DNA of 64,000 nt from CAWAYR01 sp050250955 (GTDB lineage: Bacteria > Acidobacteriota > Vicinamibacteria > Vicinamibacterales > UBA2999). This document shows, piece after piece, positions 1 through 9,214 of this stretch (positions within the stretch are counted from its first letter, which is position 1; each line of letters begins with the position of its first letter). Where the stretch lies: positions 1 to 64,000 of the forward strand of contig JBFWNR010000013.1 in assembly GCA_050250955.1 (NCBI GenBank), read 5' to 3'. The notes under the pieces were generated by a model. The model was not told the origin of the DNA. It did no database searches and worked only from the letters and a program-made list of their open reading frames with translations. The translations under genes were made by a program, and so were the position numbers.

Positions 1-616
1 TCGCGTTGGTCGTCAGGCTGAAGTCGACCTGCTTGCCCTGCGCGGCGGCGGTGCGCCGGGCGTAGCCGACCGTCTGCTTCAGCACCTTGAAGTTCATCAA
101 GGTCTCGCCGCCGAAGAAGGTGATGTGCGCGGTCTTGCCGACGCCGGCTTCCTTGAGCGCCAGATCGACCGCCGCCTGCGCCGTCTCGGCGCTCATGAAC
201 TTGGGCTGGCTGCCGTTCTCGGTGTCGACGATCTTGTCCTCGCCGTACTCGTAGCAGTACTCGCAGGAGAGGTTGCACTGGTTGGTGACGTTGACGACCA
301 GTGTCTGGATCGGCATCGGCGCCAGCGGGATGATCTTCGGCGCCGGCGGCCGCGCCACCTGGTCCTCGATGGCCCGCACCCGGTGCAGCTCGGTGAGCGC
401 GTCGCGCAGTTCGGCCGGGCTGTAGCGGCCGCCCAGCGCCTCGAGCAGCTCCAGCGGCGTCTGCGGACGCTGGCGCAGCTGCTCGACCACCGCCGCCGAG
501 CAGTCGTCGAAGGCGAACACCGCCGCGCTCGGCACCATGTAGGCGAAGCGCTGCCCCGACGCCTCGAAGGCGTGGAACTCGCCGACGCCGAGGGTGACCG
601 TTTGCGCCGTGCTCAT
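1..616 (-). CDS. qhpD: QhpD/PeaB-type radical SAM maturase of quinohemoprotein amine dehydrogenase (partial, C-terminus outside window)
   Basis: About 205 N-terminal residues are visible; the rest lies beyond the left edge. After an N-terminal region of about 100 residues comes a radical SAM CxxxCxxC motif (NQCNLSCEYCYEYG; C114, C118, C121) that binds the [4Fe-4S] cluster, then a GGE motif (FFGGETLM). Known QhpD enzymes form the Cys-to-Asp/Glu thioether bonds in the small gamma subunit of quinohemoprotein amine dehydrogenase, in the cytoplasm before export. The start ATG overlaps the stop of the upstream alpha-subunit gene in an ATGA (613-616), so the two are probably translationally coupled. 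Other qhp clusters also place the maturase after the alpha subunit; gamma and beta subunit genes should follow to the left. The assignment rests on the motif plus the neighbouring gene. Confidence 0.85.
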   Translation of the reverse strand, partial: MSTAQTVTLGVGEFHAFEASGQRFAYMVPSAAVFAFDDCSAAVVEQLRQRPQTPLELLEALGGRYSPAELRDALTELHRVRAIEDQVARPPAPKIIPLAPMPIQTLVVNVTNQCNLSCEYCYEYGEDKIVDTENGSQPKFMSAETAQAAVDLALKEAGVGKTAHITFFGGETLMNFKVLKQTVGYARRTAAAQGKQVDFSLTTNA

Positions 617-2295
617 GGTGTGACCGTCGGATCGAACTTGATGTAGAGCGGCGGCGCCACCAGGAGGTGCGAGCGGCCGCGCAGCGGCGCCGACGCGCCC
701 GGCGGCGTGTAGCTGGCCACCACCCAGACGTCGCCGATGTTGTTGCGCTCGCCCTTGCGCTGCGGGTTGGGGCCGTCGACGTTGGGCGTGAACAGCCCCG
801 AGGTCGCGTCGATGGCGCCGACGAACTTGATGTCCTCGTCGTCGAAGGTCGCCTTGTACTCTTCCAGGCTCCAGGTGGCGGCCACGGCGTCGAGCCGCAG
901 ATCGTCGTCGGTGTTCGGCTTCTTGTCGGGGCCGTTGTGGTAGGCCCAGGCATCGAAGGTGGCGTACTGCTTCGGGAACACCACCCCGCCGGTCCGCGCC
1001 ATGTTCCACGCCGGGGCGATGCGGAGGGTGTCGATGCGGTCGTAGACGGTTACCGCGCCGGGCGTGCTGACCGTGCCGAGCACCAGCGCGCGCGGGCCGA
1101 CGGCGGCGTTGGCGGCCACGTCGACGGTCGCGCTGATGACGTCGCCGGCGACACTGGCCGCCGTGGCGGTGACCCCGGGGCCGAAGTCGAGGTCGCGCGG
1201 CTGCAGGCCGGCCGGGGGGTTGGCGACGTAGATCTTGAGGGCCTGGCCGGTGGCGCCGGCACGCAGCGCCGTGTGATCGAGGCCGAGCACGGTGAGGTCG
1301 CGGCCGACCCGGGTCAGCGTCACGTCGACGCCGAGTTCGTCGTAGCCGCCGCCGAACCAGCGGCCGGCGATCTTCGACCAGTCGCGTTCGACGAACATCA
1401 CCTCGCGCAGCGCCGAGTCGTCGGCGGCGCCGGCGGTGGAACGGCCGCGCCACTGGAAGCCGGTGTAGACGGCCACCCGGCCGGTGCGGGTCACCTGCTG
1501 GCCGCTGCGGGCGTAGGTATAGGTGATCTGGCTGGTGAACTCGTCGGTGGCGCCGCCGGCCGGCGTCAGCACCACCCGGCCGAAGATGGCGCCCTTGCCC
1601 GGCTCCCAGCCGCTCAGCGCCCAGGTGCCGTCGATACGCGCCGGGCGCATCGCCGCCGACCACTCGGCCCACTCCTTGGTCTCGAGCGGGTAAGCCTGGG
1701 CCAGGTAGTCGATGGCCTTCTCCGAGGGGTGGCGCAGGTCGGGCGGGCGGCCCGACTCGTCGCGGCCGGTCGGGGCCGGGCTCATGCGGCGGTAGGTCTG
1801 GCGGTCGATGATCGGGTAGTAGCCGCGATGCATCGCAATCAGCAGTTCCCAGTCGTTCCTGGTGCGGCGCTGCGACAGCACCCGGCCCACCGTGTGGCAC
1901 GAGTTGCAGGTGCCCTCGATCTCCTTGGGCACGGTCTCGTCGCCGAGCCGGCGCTCCACCTCGTCGCGAATCGGCCGCGCTTCCTCGGGGGCCAGGCCGT
2001 GGCTGTTCGAGAGCGACTTGACCACCTGGCGGGCGGTGGCGGCGTCGATCTTGAGGCCGTTCAGCGCCATCATCCGCGTGATCGTCCGCTCCCAGCCTTC
2101 CGGGGTGGTGCGGCGGAACGAGATCCGCGACAGCTGCTGCTTGTCGTCGGGGCGATGGCAGCCGCCGCACGCCTTGACCACGGTCTGGTCGGTGACCGGG
2201 ATGCCCACCTGCGGCGGGGCAGCGGGTTGAGCCGCGGTGGCCTGAGCGATCGAAGTCAACGCTAGTGCCGCCACCACGGTTGTAGCTATCACCAC
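613..2295 (-). CDS. qhpA: Quinohemoprotein amine dehydrogenase alpha subunit (di-haem)
   Basis: A 560-residue periplasmic protein. It has a signal peptide (about residues 1-22, cleavage near ATAAQ) and two c-type haem sites, CGGCH at 43-47 and CNSCH at 130-134. The remaining roughly 400 residues are beta-rich, as in the all-beta domains of the known alpha subunit. In the family the enzyme oxidises primary amines to aldehydes plus ammonia; electrons move from the CTQ cofactor in the gamma subunit through the two haems of this subunit to a periplasmic carrier. The adjacent QhpD gene, overlapping by ATGA, makes the identification firm. The start is GTG at 2295 or GTG at 2292: a GAGGAGGG Shine-Dalgarno sequence (2298-2305) sits just upstream and suits the second GTG slightly better. 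A gap of about 230 bp separates it from the TonB receptor gene upstream. Confidence 0.85.
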   Translation of the reverse strand: MVIATTVVAALALTSIAQATAAQPAAPPQVGIPVTDQTVVKACGGCHRPDDKQQLSRISFRRTTPEGWERTITRMMALNGLKIDAATARQVVKSLSNSHGLAPEEARPIRDEVERRLGDETVPKEIEGTCNSCHTVGRVLSQRRTRNDWELLIAMHRGYYPIIDRQTYRRMSPAPTGRDESGRPPDLRHPSEKAIDYLAQAYPLETKEWAEWSAAMRPARIDGTWALSGWEPGKGAIFGRVVLTPAGGATDEFTSQITYTYARSGQQVTRTGRVAVYTGFQWRGRSTAGAADDSALREVMFVERDWSKIAGRWFGGGYDELGVDVTLTRVGRDLTVLGLDHTALRAGATGQALKIYVANPPAGLQPRDLDFGPGVTATAASVAGDVISATVDVAANAAVGPRALVLGTVSTPGAVTVYDRIDTLRIAPAWNMARTGGVVFPKQYATFDAWAYHNGPDKKPNTDDDLRLDAVAATWSLEEYKATFDDEDIKFVGAIDATSGLFTPNVDGPNPQRKGERNNIGDVWVVASYTPPGASAPLRGRSHLLVAPPLYIKFDPTVTP

Positions 2296-2436
2296 CGCCC
2301 TCCTCGGGTACTCAAACCGACATCGGCCATTTCACATCGCACTACTGATTAAGGCGGCTCTTCGAGCGTGATTCGCAACGAATCAACGTCCTTAGGAGGT
2401 CGAGATGGATTGGCGTAGCGTCCAGCGGTGCCGCGA

Positions 2437-2531
2437 TGACCAAGATGGCCGGCTCGACAGCGTCGCGTCGGCCGGTCGCCACCGGGTCCAAGAACAGACC
2501 ACTGACCCTTCTTGCCCGATCATCTTGGTCA
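2437..2531. repeat. 11-bp perfect inverted repeat spanning the gap before the amine dehydrogenase gene
   Basis: TGACCAAGATG at 2437-2447 is matched by its exact complement CATCTTGGTCA at 2521-2531. The right arm includes the stop codon of the TonB receptor gene. Between the arms lie further GGCCGG/CCGGCC-type pairing segments, so the transcript could fold into a branched structure after the receptor stop and about 140 nt before the qhpA start. There is no T-tract, so a simple intrinsic terminator is not evident. The role (attenuation, termination or processing) is unknown. Confidence 0.35.
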
Positions 2532-5390
2532 GAACGTGAACCGCCCGCCCCACTGCACCTGGCGCGCATCGCGCGCGCCCGTGCGCTGCAAGAAGGCCGG
2601 AGCGCTCATGTTGCCGGTGCCGCCCGTCAAGGTGGTGTAGTTGGTGGCGTTGTAGGCTTCGAGGAAGACCTCAAACCGCCGCGACGAGCCCAAGCCGAAA
2701 CGCTTGGTGAGCCGCAGATCTGTGGTGATGATCGGATTCGGCTTCAGCAGGTCTCTGCTGATCGGCGCCTGGTTGCGGCTGGCGCGGAAGGCGTTGATGA
2801 TCGCAAGTTGGCCGTCGACATCGCCGCGGCCAACGGTGGGCGACAGTCCGGCGGGCCGATCGTTCTGGGTGTTGAGGTCACCGTCGAGGTCGATGCCTGC
2901 CGTGACGCCGAGTGGGCCGCCGCTGATGGCGCGGAAGACGCCGCTCAGCTGCACGCCCCACGGCAAGGACGTTGAGGCTGCGACGCTCAGGTTGTGGGGC
3001 GTATCGGTGGGGTTGTAGCCCTTCTCCCTGGGTGTGCGGTCGGTGCCCCGGTAGGTGCTGTAGAAGGTGACGCCGTCGAGCACGCTCTTCGAGTAGGCGT
3101 AGGAGATCTGCAGGCTGTCGGTGCCGCGCACACGGGTCCGCAGTTGCACTTCGAGGGCGTCGTACCACGACTTGGAGAAATTGCTGAGCATGCCCACCTG
3201 GCTGAACCGCGCCACCGGCCGCGGGTTGGCGGCCGTGATCGCGCCGCTGGCCGGCAGGTTGCGATCGGTCGTCCCCAACTGATGATTGCCGACGTTGTGG
3301 ACGTAGTCGACGTCGAGCGAGGTGACGCCGTTGATCTGCCAGCCGATGCCTGCGGTGGTGTTGATCGAGTAAGGCAGCACGTAGTCATCCGAGATGAGAT
3401 ACAGGCTGCGCACTCCGCCGGTGCGTGCGTACTCCTCGAGCGTCTTGCCGCCCAGGACGGCCTCGATGTTCGGAAAGTGACGCAGCAGGTCGGCGTCGGT
3501 GATCCGGACGGCGAAGCCGAGCGTCTTGTCCATCGAGGTCTGCTGCAGCCAGGGACGGTTGCGGGTTACGTACATTCCCGTCGCCGCGCGCGCCACCAGC
3601 GTTCCGTTGCCGCGCACGTCGTAGGTGATGCCGATGCGAGGCTGCAAGTTGTTGGTGTCGTTGCCGCGATCCGCACTCACGAAACGGTCGATTCCCGCGT
3701 AGAGCGGGTTGGCGAGCAGGTCGGCGTAGAAGTCGTTCTGGCGCAGATTGGTGTCGAGGTCGTACCGCAGGCCCAGATTGAGCCGCACCCGGTCGCCGAT
3801 CCGCCAGTCGTCCTGCACGAACGCCGCGATCTGGTTCGACGAGAAGTTGTAGAAACCTGGCGTCTGCATTACGAACGTAAACGGCCAGGTGCGGGAGTCT
3901 GCGGGGTTGAACGCGATATCGGTCGTGAAGGAGAACGACCCGTGTTCGTTGAAGTGCGCCTCGAAGTTGCTCGAGGCCCTGGTGAACTCCCCGCCAATCT
4001 TGATGTCGTGCCGCGGTGTGTTGATGTAGAACGTGTTGAAGAGGCTGCCGATCTTTCGTGGGAAATACTGCGGCGCGACGCCATTCTGGCCGAAGCTGTA
4101 CGACGGCCGCGACACTTGTAGATCGAAGTTGGTCGGCTCGGTGAACAGGTTGTGATCCAGGTAGTGCACGCGGACGGTGTTGACCATGTTCTGCGACAGC
4201 ACCCAGTTGTGCTCGCCGACGATGGAGTGCGATGTGCTGTTGTCGACGATTGATGAAGTGGCGTTGGCCGGGCCGCCGCTCGGTGTGTACTGCTTGTCGA
4301 AGGCGTAGCGCACGAACGCCGACTGACGGTCACTGAAACGGTGGTCAGCGCGCAGGTTGGCCATGTGCTCGGTCTGTTTGAACGGGTAGTTGCCGTTCTG
4401 CTGCGCCGCGAACGGGTTGGTTGGAGGCAGCGAGACGATGGCGGCGCGTTCGATGCCGAGGAACTCGTAGGCGCCGAAGTAGTGGCTGCGGTTCAGGGCT
4501 ATCGGGCCGCCGGTGGTTCCGCCGAACCGATACTGCTGGAACGGTGGCACCGTCGCCGCCTTGGCGTTGCGGGCGTTGAGCGACTTGTCCCGGCCGAAAT
4601 AGTAGCCGGTGCCGGTGTAGGCGTTGCCCCCGGACTTCGACACTACGTTGACCACGGCGTTCAGGGCGGCGCCGTACTGCGCGTCGAACTGATTGCGGAA
4701 CACCTTGAACTCCTGCACGGCATCCTGTGGCATGTTGATGACCGGACTGCCCCAGGTCGAGTCATCGACTGCGCCGCCGTCGATGACGGTGGTGTAGCCG
4801 TTGCGCTGGTCGGCGAGACCGCCAAACTTGGTGACCGCGAACCGGCTGTTGACCCCGGTGAGCGGCGCGGCGCCGGGCAGCAGCTGGGCCAGCACCAGGA
4901 AGTTGCGATCGAGCACCGGCAGCGCCGCCAGCTGCTCGCCGACGATCACCGACTGCGGCTGCGCCTTGGACACCTCGACCAGCGGGCTCTCGCCGGTGAC
5001 GATGACGTTCTCGGACAGCGTCGCCACGCTCATCGTGATGTTGAAGGTGGTATTGGCCCCGACGAACAGGGTGACGTTGCGGCGGTAGTCGCCGAAACCG
5101 GCCAGCTCGGCGACCACCGAGTAGGGTCCGGGCTGGAGGTTCACGGCGCGGTAGTTGCCTTCCGGCCCGGTGACCTGCACCTGCGATGCGCCGGTGTTCG
5201 TGTTGGTGATCGTCACGGTCACGCCGGGCAGCGTTCCGCCGGTGTCGTCGGTGACGATGCCGCCGATCGCCGCTCCGCCCTGGGCGAGCGCGTTACTCGG
5301 TCCGGCCAGGACGCCGAGCAGGCCGAGGGCGGCCAGCCACGCCCCGGGGCGCGACAGCTGATGCTTCCGGAAACGGAGTCGGTCGTTCAT
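2529..5390 (-). CDS. Oar-like TonB-dependent receptor with carboxypeptidase-regulatory N-domain
   Basis: A 953-residue outer-membrane protein. The order is signal peptide (about 1-37, ending ALAQ), a carboxypeptidase-regulatory-like beta-sandwich (about 40-125, with the typical GGIVTDDTGGTLPGVTVTI start), a plug domain (about 135-240) and a long 22-strand-type barrel ending in the aromatic residue of RFTF. Such receptors import large or scarce substrates, driven by TonB-ExbBD, but the ligand cannot be deduced here. The ATG at 5390 is chosen because it directly precedes a signal peptide and has an AGGAAAA site upstream; an in-frame ATG at 5423 would only add a charged N-terminus. It follows the deacetylase-like gene by 113 bp on the same strand and is probably co-transcribed with it and with the acylase gene. 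Confidence 0.88.
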   Translation of the reverse strand: MNDRLRFRKHQLSRPGAWLAALGLLGVLAGPSNALAQGGAAIGGIVTDDTGGTLPGVTVTITNTNTGASQVQVTGPEGNYRAVNLQPGPYSVVAELAGFGDYRRNVTLFVGANTTFNITMSVATLSENVIVTGESPLVEVSKAQPQSVIVGEQLAALPVLDRNFLVLAQLLPGAAPLTGVNSRFAVTKFGGLADQRNGYTTVIDGGAVDDSTWGSPVINMPQDAVQEFKVFRNQFDAQYGAALNAVVNVVSKSGGNAYTGTGYYFGRDKSLNARNAKAATVPPFQQYRFGGTTGGPIALNRSHYFGAYEFLGIERAAIVSLPPTNPFAAQQNGNYPFKQTEHMANLRADHRFSDRQSAFVRYAFDKQYTPSGGPANATSSIVDNSTSHSIVGEHNWVLSQNMVNTVRVHYLDHNLFTEPTNFDLQVSRPSYSFGQNGVAPQYFPRKIGSLFNTFYINTPRHDIKIGGEFTRASSNFEAHFNEHGSFSFTTDIAFNPADSRTWPFTFVMQTPGFYNFSSNQIAAFVQDDWRIGDRVRLNLGLRYDLDTNLRQNDFYADLLANPLYAGIDRFVSADRGNDTNNLQPRIGITYDVRGNGTLVARAATGMYVTRNRPWLQQTSMDKTLGFAVRITDADLLRHFPNIEAVLGGKTLEEYARTGGVRSLYLISDDYVLPYSINTTAGIGWQINGVTSLDVDYVHNVGNHQLGTTDRNLPASGAITAANPRPVARFSQVGMLSNFSKSWYDALEVQLRTRVRGTDSLQISYAYSKSVLDGVTFYSTYRGTDRTPREKGYNPTDTPHNLSVAASTSLPWGVQLSGVFRAISGGPLGVTAGIDLDGDLNTQNDRPAGLSPTVGRGDVDGQLAIINAFRASRNQAPISRDLLKPNPIITTDLRLTKRFGLGSSRRFEVFLEAYNATNYTTLTGGTGNMSAPAFLQRTGARDARQVQWGGRFTF

Positions 5391-5503
5391 GGTGCGTTTT
5401 CCTGCCTCACGCCCGTCCTTCATGATCCGACCGTCGCGGCTTCCGGGCCGAGCCGCGAGTCGGCGCGCCGGGCCGCCGCCGGGCCGCGTCGTGACGTGGG
5501 CGG

Positions 5504-6493
5504 TCAGCGGGTCGAGCCGCTGACCGGCTTGACATGCGTGGCGATCTGTTCCGCGGTCGCGAACCACACGCCCGGCTTGCTCTTGATGTAGGCGACCAGC
5601 TTCTCGAGATGCACCATCCGGGAGCGGCGACCGACGATGTGAGGGTGGAAGGTCAGCATCACCATGCCGCCTTCGCGGTACGCGAGGTCGAACTCGTCCT
5701 GGTAGACCTTGAAGATCGCCTCCGGCGACGGCAGCGCGCCGGTGCGCCCGAAGTACGGCGCGTCGTCGAGAATCCACGACACCGGCAGCTCGATGAGCCC
5801 GGTCTCCTGGCCGTTGGCGGTGAGCAGGTACGGCCCGTCCATGGCCATCAGGCTGCTGTCGTAGAGAAGGTTGGCCTTGCGCAGGATGTCCATCGTGTGA
5901 TGGCTGAACGCCCACGCCCCGGCGCGGAAGCCGACCGGGCGCTTGCCGCTCACCTTGGTGAGGTACTCGATCTGCTGGGTGAACAACCGCTGCTCTTCGG
6001 CAGCGTCGTCGAGCGCCGGGAGGCTCTCGTGGATCCAGCCGTGCATCGCCACCTCGTGGCGGCCGGACTTGACGATCGCCGGCACCATCTCGGGAGCAAG
6101 GATGGCGCTGACCGCCGGCACGTAGAAGCTCGCCGGCAGCTGCTCGCGATCGAGCATCGCCAGGATGCGCGGCATGCCCTCCTTGGCGCCGTATTCCGTC
6201 TCCGACATGGGTGAGGGCAGCGGAGCGAGATTGCGGGCGAGGAGCGGCGACTCGTTGTCGATGTCGAAGCTGAGGCACACAGCGACCTTGGCGCCGCCCG
6301 GCCACGCCCGCGTGAGGGGACGGCCGGCGCGGATCTCGGCGGCGGCCTGTCTCAGCTCGTTCTCCGACCGGGTGATGCCGGGAAGGGTCGCCGGACCTTG
6401 GGCCTGTTGCCCGCGCAGCGCCACCGTCGCGATGACGACGGCGGCCAGCGCCGCGGTCAGTCGAGTGAGCGTGAACAGTCTGGACGTGCGCAT
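5504..6493 (-). CDS. Exported polysaccharide-deacetylase-family (NodB fold) hydrolase
   Basis: A 329-residue protein with an N-terminal signal peptide or anchor (about 1-30) and a NodB/CE4-type domain. Visible metal and catalytic motifs are SFDIDNE (D77, D79), HGWIHES (H151, H155), GFRAGAW and the late LTFHPH. The family includes N-deacetylases of polysaccharides but also PuuE-type allantoinases and cyclic imide hydrolases. The HGWxHE form of the histidine motif is common in that second group, so a small-molecule C-N hydrolase is as likely as a sugar deacetylase. The ATG at 6493 has GGAG 8 nt upstream; a longer reading frame continues upstream but lacks a signal peptide. It lies 31 bp after the acylase gene. 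A paralogue of identical length is at 23787-24776. Confidence 0.85.
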   Translation of the reverse strand: MRTSRLFTLTRLTAALAAVVIATVALRGQQAQGPATLPGITRSENELRQAAAEIRAGRPLTRAWPGGAKVAVCLSFDIDNESPLLARNLAPLPSPMSETEYGAKEGMPRILAMLDREQLPASFYVPAVSAILAPEMVPAIVKSGRHEVAMHGWIHESLPALDDAAEEQRLFTQQIEYLTKVSGKRPVGFRAGAWAFSHHTMDILRKANLLYDSSLMAMDGPYLLTANGQETGLIELPVSWILDDAPYFGRTGALPSPEAIFKVYQDEFDLAYREGGMVMLTFHPHIVGRRSRMVHLEKLVAYIKSKPGVWFATAEQIATHVKPVSGSTR

Positions 6494-6524
6494 GGGGAAC
6501 GCTCCAATGTAGACGGTGGCTGTC

Positions 6525-8969
6525 CTAGCGCCGGGCGGTCGAGGTCGTCGCCGGCTGGAGTTCCAGCGTGTGCTCGGTGACTGACGCCACTTTCGCCCGC
6601 GAGTAGAAGATCGGGAAGTAGCGGCCGCGCGCCCACAGCTCGAACAGGTCGCGGTAGTGCGGGCTGCGCGGATCACCCGATTGCCCGGGGTTGTTCTGCG
6701 CCAGCGACGCGTCCCAGTCGTCGAGGTCGGCGATGATCTTGAGCGAGCCGCCCGAGCCCTGGTTGTCGGTGCCGCCAGTGGCCGTCACCGTGTAGCTGTC
6801 GCCGCCGCGCGGCGCCGGCCCGACTTCGAGCTGGCGGCGCAGCTCCGGCGTCACCGCGGTGCCGAGCGGATGGCGGATGAGCGCGTGGTGATAGCCGGCC
6901 TGGCCGTAACGCCAGCTCGCCATGTCCGGGCCGAGCTTCTTGGTCAGCTCCGTCACCGCAGCTTCAAGGCTGGCGACGAGGATCTGATCGCGCGCCGCGA
7001 TCGGGTCGTCGCCGAAGCCGCCGTCGGGCGCGTAGAGCCACGCGATCACCCTCTTCATGCTGAGCCCGCCGAAGTCCCCGCGCGCGGCGGCCGGCACCAG
7101 CCGGTCGCGCATCGCGGCGAGCAGGCGGCGCTGCCACATCTCGTAGATGCCGGCAGCGACCGAGTCCTTGTCGAGCACGAAGTCCCACGCCAGCAGCGCG
7201 TCGCGAGCCTGGGCGACCGGGCCGGGGGCGAGGGCGACGTCCTTCAGCAGCGGCACCAGCGCCCGCGCCGGCAGCGACAGGTCGTCGTTCTGCAGCCGGG
7301 CCATGTCGGCCACCGAGTGCTTCTTGCCCGAGCCGAGCACCTCGGCGATGCGCGTCGCCCGGAACGGATCCGTGCCGGTGTAGTGCTGGGCGTCGGGGTA
7401 CGGGTAGTCGGACGGGAACAGGTAGTTGTTGGCGGTGACCAGGTAGCCGGCCGGCGGGTTCACGGCGTGGGGCAGCGCCTTGATCGGCAGGTAGCCGTCC
7501 CACTCGTAGCGGCCGTCGCCGGGCACGGGCACGAGGCCGCTCCAGTTGCGGCGAATCGGCGTGATCGCCACCGCCTGGTAGCCGATGGTACCGCTGGTGT
7601 CGGCCCAGATCATGTTCTCGGCCGGGATGCGGCTGAACGCGGCGGCATCGCGGAACTCGTCCCAGGACCGCGCCTGGCCGAAGCGCAGGCTGGCCAGGTA
7701 CGGCGCCGCCCCGATCTCGAGCCACGCCGCGCGCAGCGCGTAGGCCTTGTGCCGCGCCGCGTCCTCGAACAGCACCGGCCCGTGCCGCGTGTATTTCAGC
7801 TGCACCTTCTCGGGCGCGCGGCCCTTGACCGGGATCTCGTCGTCGACGACGCGCATCTCCTCCCACGCGCCACGGTAGCGATACTGCGTCGGCTTCTCCG
7901 GGTTGGTGTCGTAGACGTAGAGATCCTCGGTGTCGGTGCCGAAGATGGTCAGGCCCCATGCGCCGACGTCGTTGTGGCCGATGGAGATGCCGGGCAGCGT
8001 CGGCTCGCCGCCGCCGATGACGTTCCAGCCAGGGCCGACCAGGTGCGCCCAGTAGCGCAGCGACGGCGCGCCCTGCACGCGGTGCGGGTCGTTCATCAGC
8101 AGCGGCTTGCCGGTCTGGGTGAGCCGGCCGGCGACGACCCAGTTGTTGCTGCCGATGTCTTCCTGGCGCTGGCTGAGATCGAGCGGGCTCGGGCCGGCGG
8201 CGTCGTCGACCAGAGCCGCGGCCGCGGCGGCGCCGCGGTACTGCGGCAGCACGTCCTCGGGCGCGAAGCGGAGCGGAGCGCGCGAGGCGTTGTAGAGCCC
8301 GAGGATGCGCCGATCGAGCGCCGCGGCGTCGATCGCCGGATCGAGGTCCAGCAGCGGATCGCGGCCGTAGAACGCCGACAGCGCCTTGACGCCGTCGGCG
8401 CCCAGCGCGGCGACGGCGCGGGCCATGCCGATCTCCTGGTTGGCATTCGAGAGCAGGCCGTTGTGGCGCGAGATGACCACGGCCGGCGTCCAGTGGCGGG
8501 GCTCGATGCCGAGGGCGCGGAACTCGATCGGCAGCTCGGCCGGCGCCTTCAGCGCCTCGTCGATACAGGCATTGATGCCGTCGACAAAGGCAGTGACGAT
8601 CGCCTTGCCCCGCGGGTGGTACCAATTCAGTTCGGCGTCGAGATCGCCACGGAACATGTGGAGGCGCGTGCCGGTGTCGCGCGGCAGGGCCTTTGGTCCC
8701 AGGATCTCGGCGACGGTGCCGGTGGCTTGGCGCCGCCACACTTCGAACTGGAAGAGCCGATCGCGGGCTGCGGCATACCCCTGGGCGAAGAACAGATCGT
8801 GCTCGTTGGCCGCGTAGATGTGGTTGACGCCCCAGCGATCGCGAAGAATCTCAACCGGCTGCTCAAGCCCGGCAAGGGCTAACCGTTCAGGTTCACCACG
8901 TGATTGGGCACCAATTCCGATGGCACCCGCTAGTGCGATTGCTACTACCACCCATCGCGTGTGGCTCAT
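6525..8969 (-). CDS. Penicillin acylase family protein (Ntn hydrolase)
   Basis: An 814-residue precursor with a signal peptide (about 1-22, ending GAQ). The conserved Ntn-hydrolase layout is visible: an alpha-chain region beginning with VEILRDRWGVNHIYA, a linker, and the autocatalytic cleavage site DIGSNNWVV, in which S274 would become the N-terminal nucleophile of the beta chain. NDPHR follows about 25 residues later, as in penicillin G and acyl-homoserine-lactone acylases. These enzymes hydrolyse amide bonds between an acyl group and an amine in the periplasm. The ATG at 8969 is chosen for the signal peptide, with GGGAG upstream; the in-frame ATG at 9050 would place 27 unrelated residues before it. 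It appears to be the first gene of the minus-strand block, and its promoter should lie in 8970-9130. The acyl specificity is unknown. Confidence 0.9.
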   Translation of the reverse strand: MSHTRWVVVAIALAGAIGIGAQSRGEPERLALAGLEQPVEILRDRWGVNHIYAANEHDLFFAQGYAAARDRLFQFEVWRRQATGTVAEILGPKALPRDTGTRLHMFRGDLDAELNWYHPRGKAIVTAFVDGINACIDEALKAPAELPIEFRALGIEPRHWTPAVVISRHNGLLSNANQEIGMARAVAALGADGVKALSAFYGRDPLLDLDPAIDAAALDRRILGLYNASRAPLRFAPEDVLPQYRGAAAAAALVDDAAGPSPLDLSQRQEDIGSNNWVVAGRLTQTGKPLLMNDPHRVQGAPSLRYWAHLVGPGWNVIGGGEPTLPGISIGHNDVGAWGLTIFGTDTEDLYVYDTNPEKPTQYRYRGAWEEMRVVDDEIPVKGRAPEKVQLKYTRHGPVLFEDAARHKAYALRAAWLEIGAAPYLASLRFGQARSWDEFRDAAAFSRIPAENMIWADTSGTIGYQAVAITPIRRNWSGLVPVPGDGRYEWDGYLPIKALPHAVNPPAGYLVTANNYLFPSDYPYPDAQHYTGTDPFRATRIAEVLGSGKKHSVADMARLQNDDLSLPARALVPLLKDVALAPGPVAQARDALLAWDFVLDKDSVAAGIYEMWQRRLLAAMRDRLVPAAARGDFGGLSMKRVIAWLYAPDGGFGDDPIAARDQILVASLEAAVTELTKKLGPDMASWRYGQAGYHHALIRHPLGTAVTPELRRQLEVGPAPRGGDSYTVTATGGTDNQGSGGSLKIIADLDDWDASLAQNNPGQSGDPRSPHYRDLFELWARGRYFPIFYSRAKVASVTEHTLELQPATTSTARR

Positions 8970-9214
8970 CTTCGCTTGCTCCCACGATTGTGTCCCGCTA
9001 GCCAGAACACTTGCGCACGCACTGGCAGATACTATGGACGTGAACGTCATGAAGCCGAAGTCGACTCCGGAGGACGCGCGGAAACCTTGTGACGTCGCGA
9101 CGCCGCTATCGCGCTAGACTCCGCCCGAACGCGATGAACGATCGGAGACTACACGGACAGGCGCGGCTCATGTTGTCGCAAATTGTCCCAAACAGCATCG
9201 ACGCAGCGGTATCG

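Noticed and set aside
667..2265. Long plus-strand reading frame opposite the amine dehydrogenase gene
   Set aside because: It is Arg/Gly/Ala/His-rich without domains and mirrors the codon positions of qhpA. High GC keeps antisense frames open; the same applies to the plus-strand frames at 6657-8882, 34024-36234 and 58841-61585.
2436..2975. Plus-strand frame starting with a ribosome-site-like AGGAGG near 2396
   Set aside because: It runs antisense through the TonB receptor C-terminus and has no recognisable protein features.
5391..6305. N-terminal extension of the first TonB receptor frame
   Set aside because: The extension overlaps the deacetylase-like gene in another frame and has shadow composition; the signal peptide begins at 5390.
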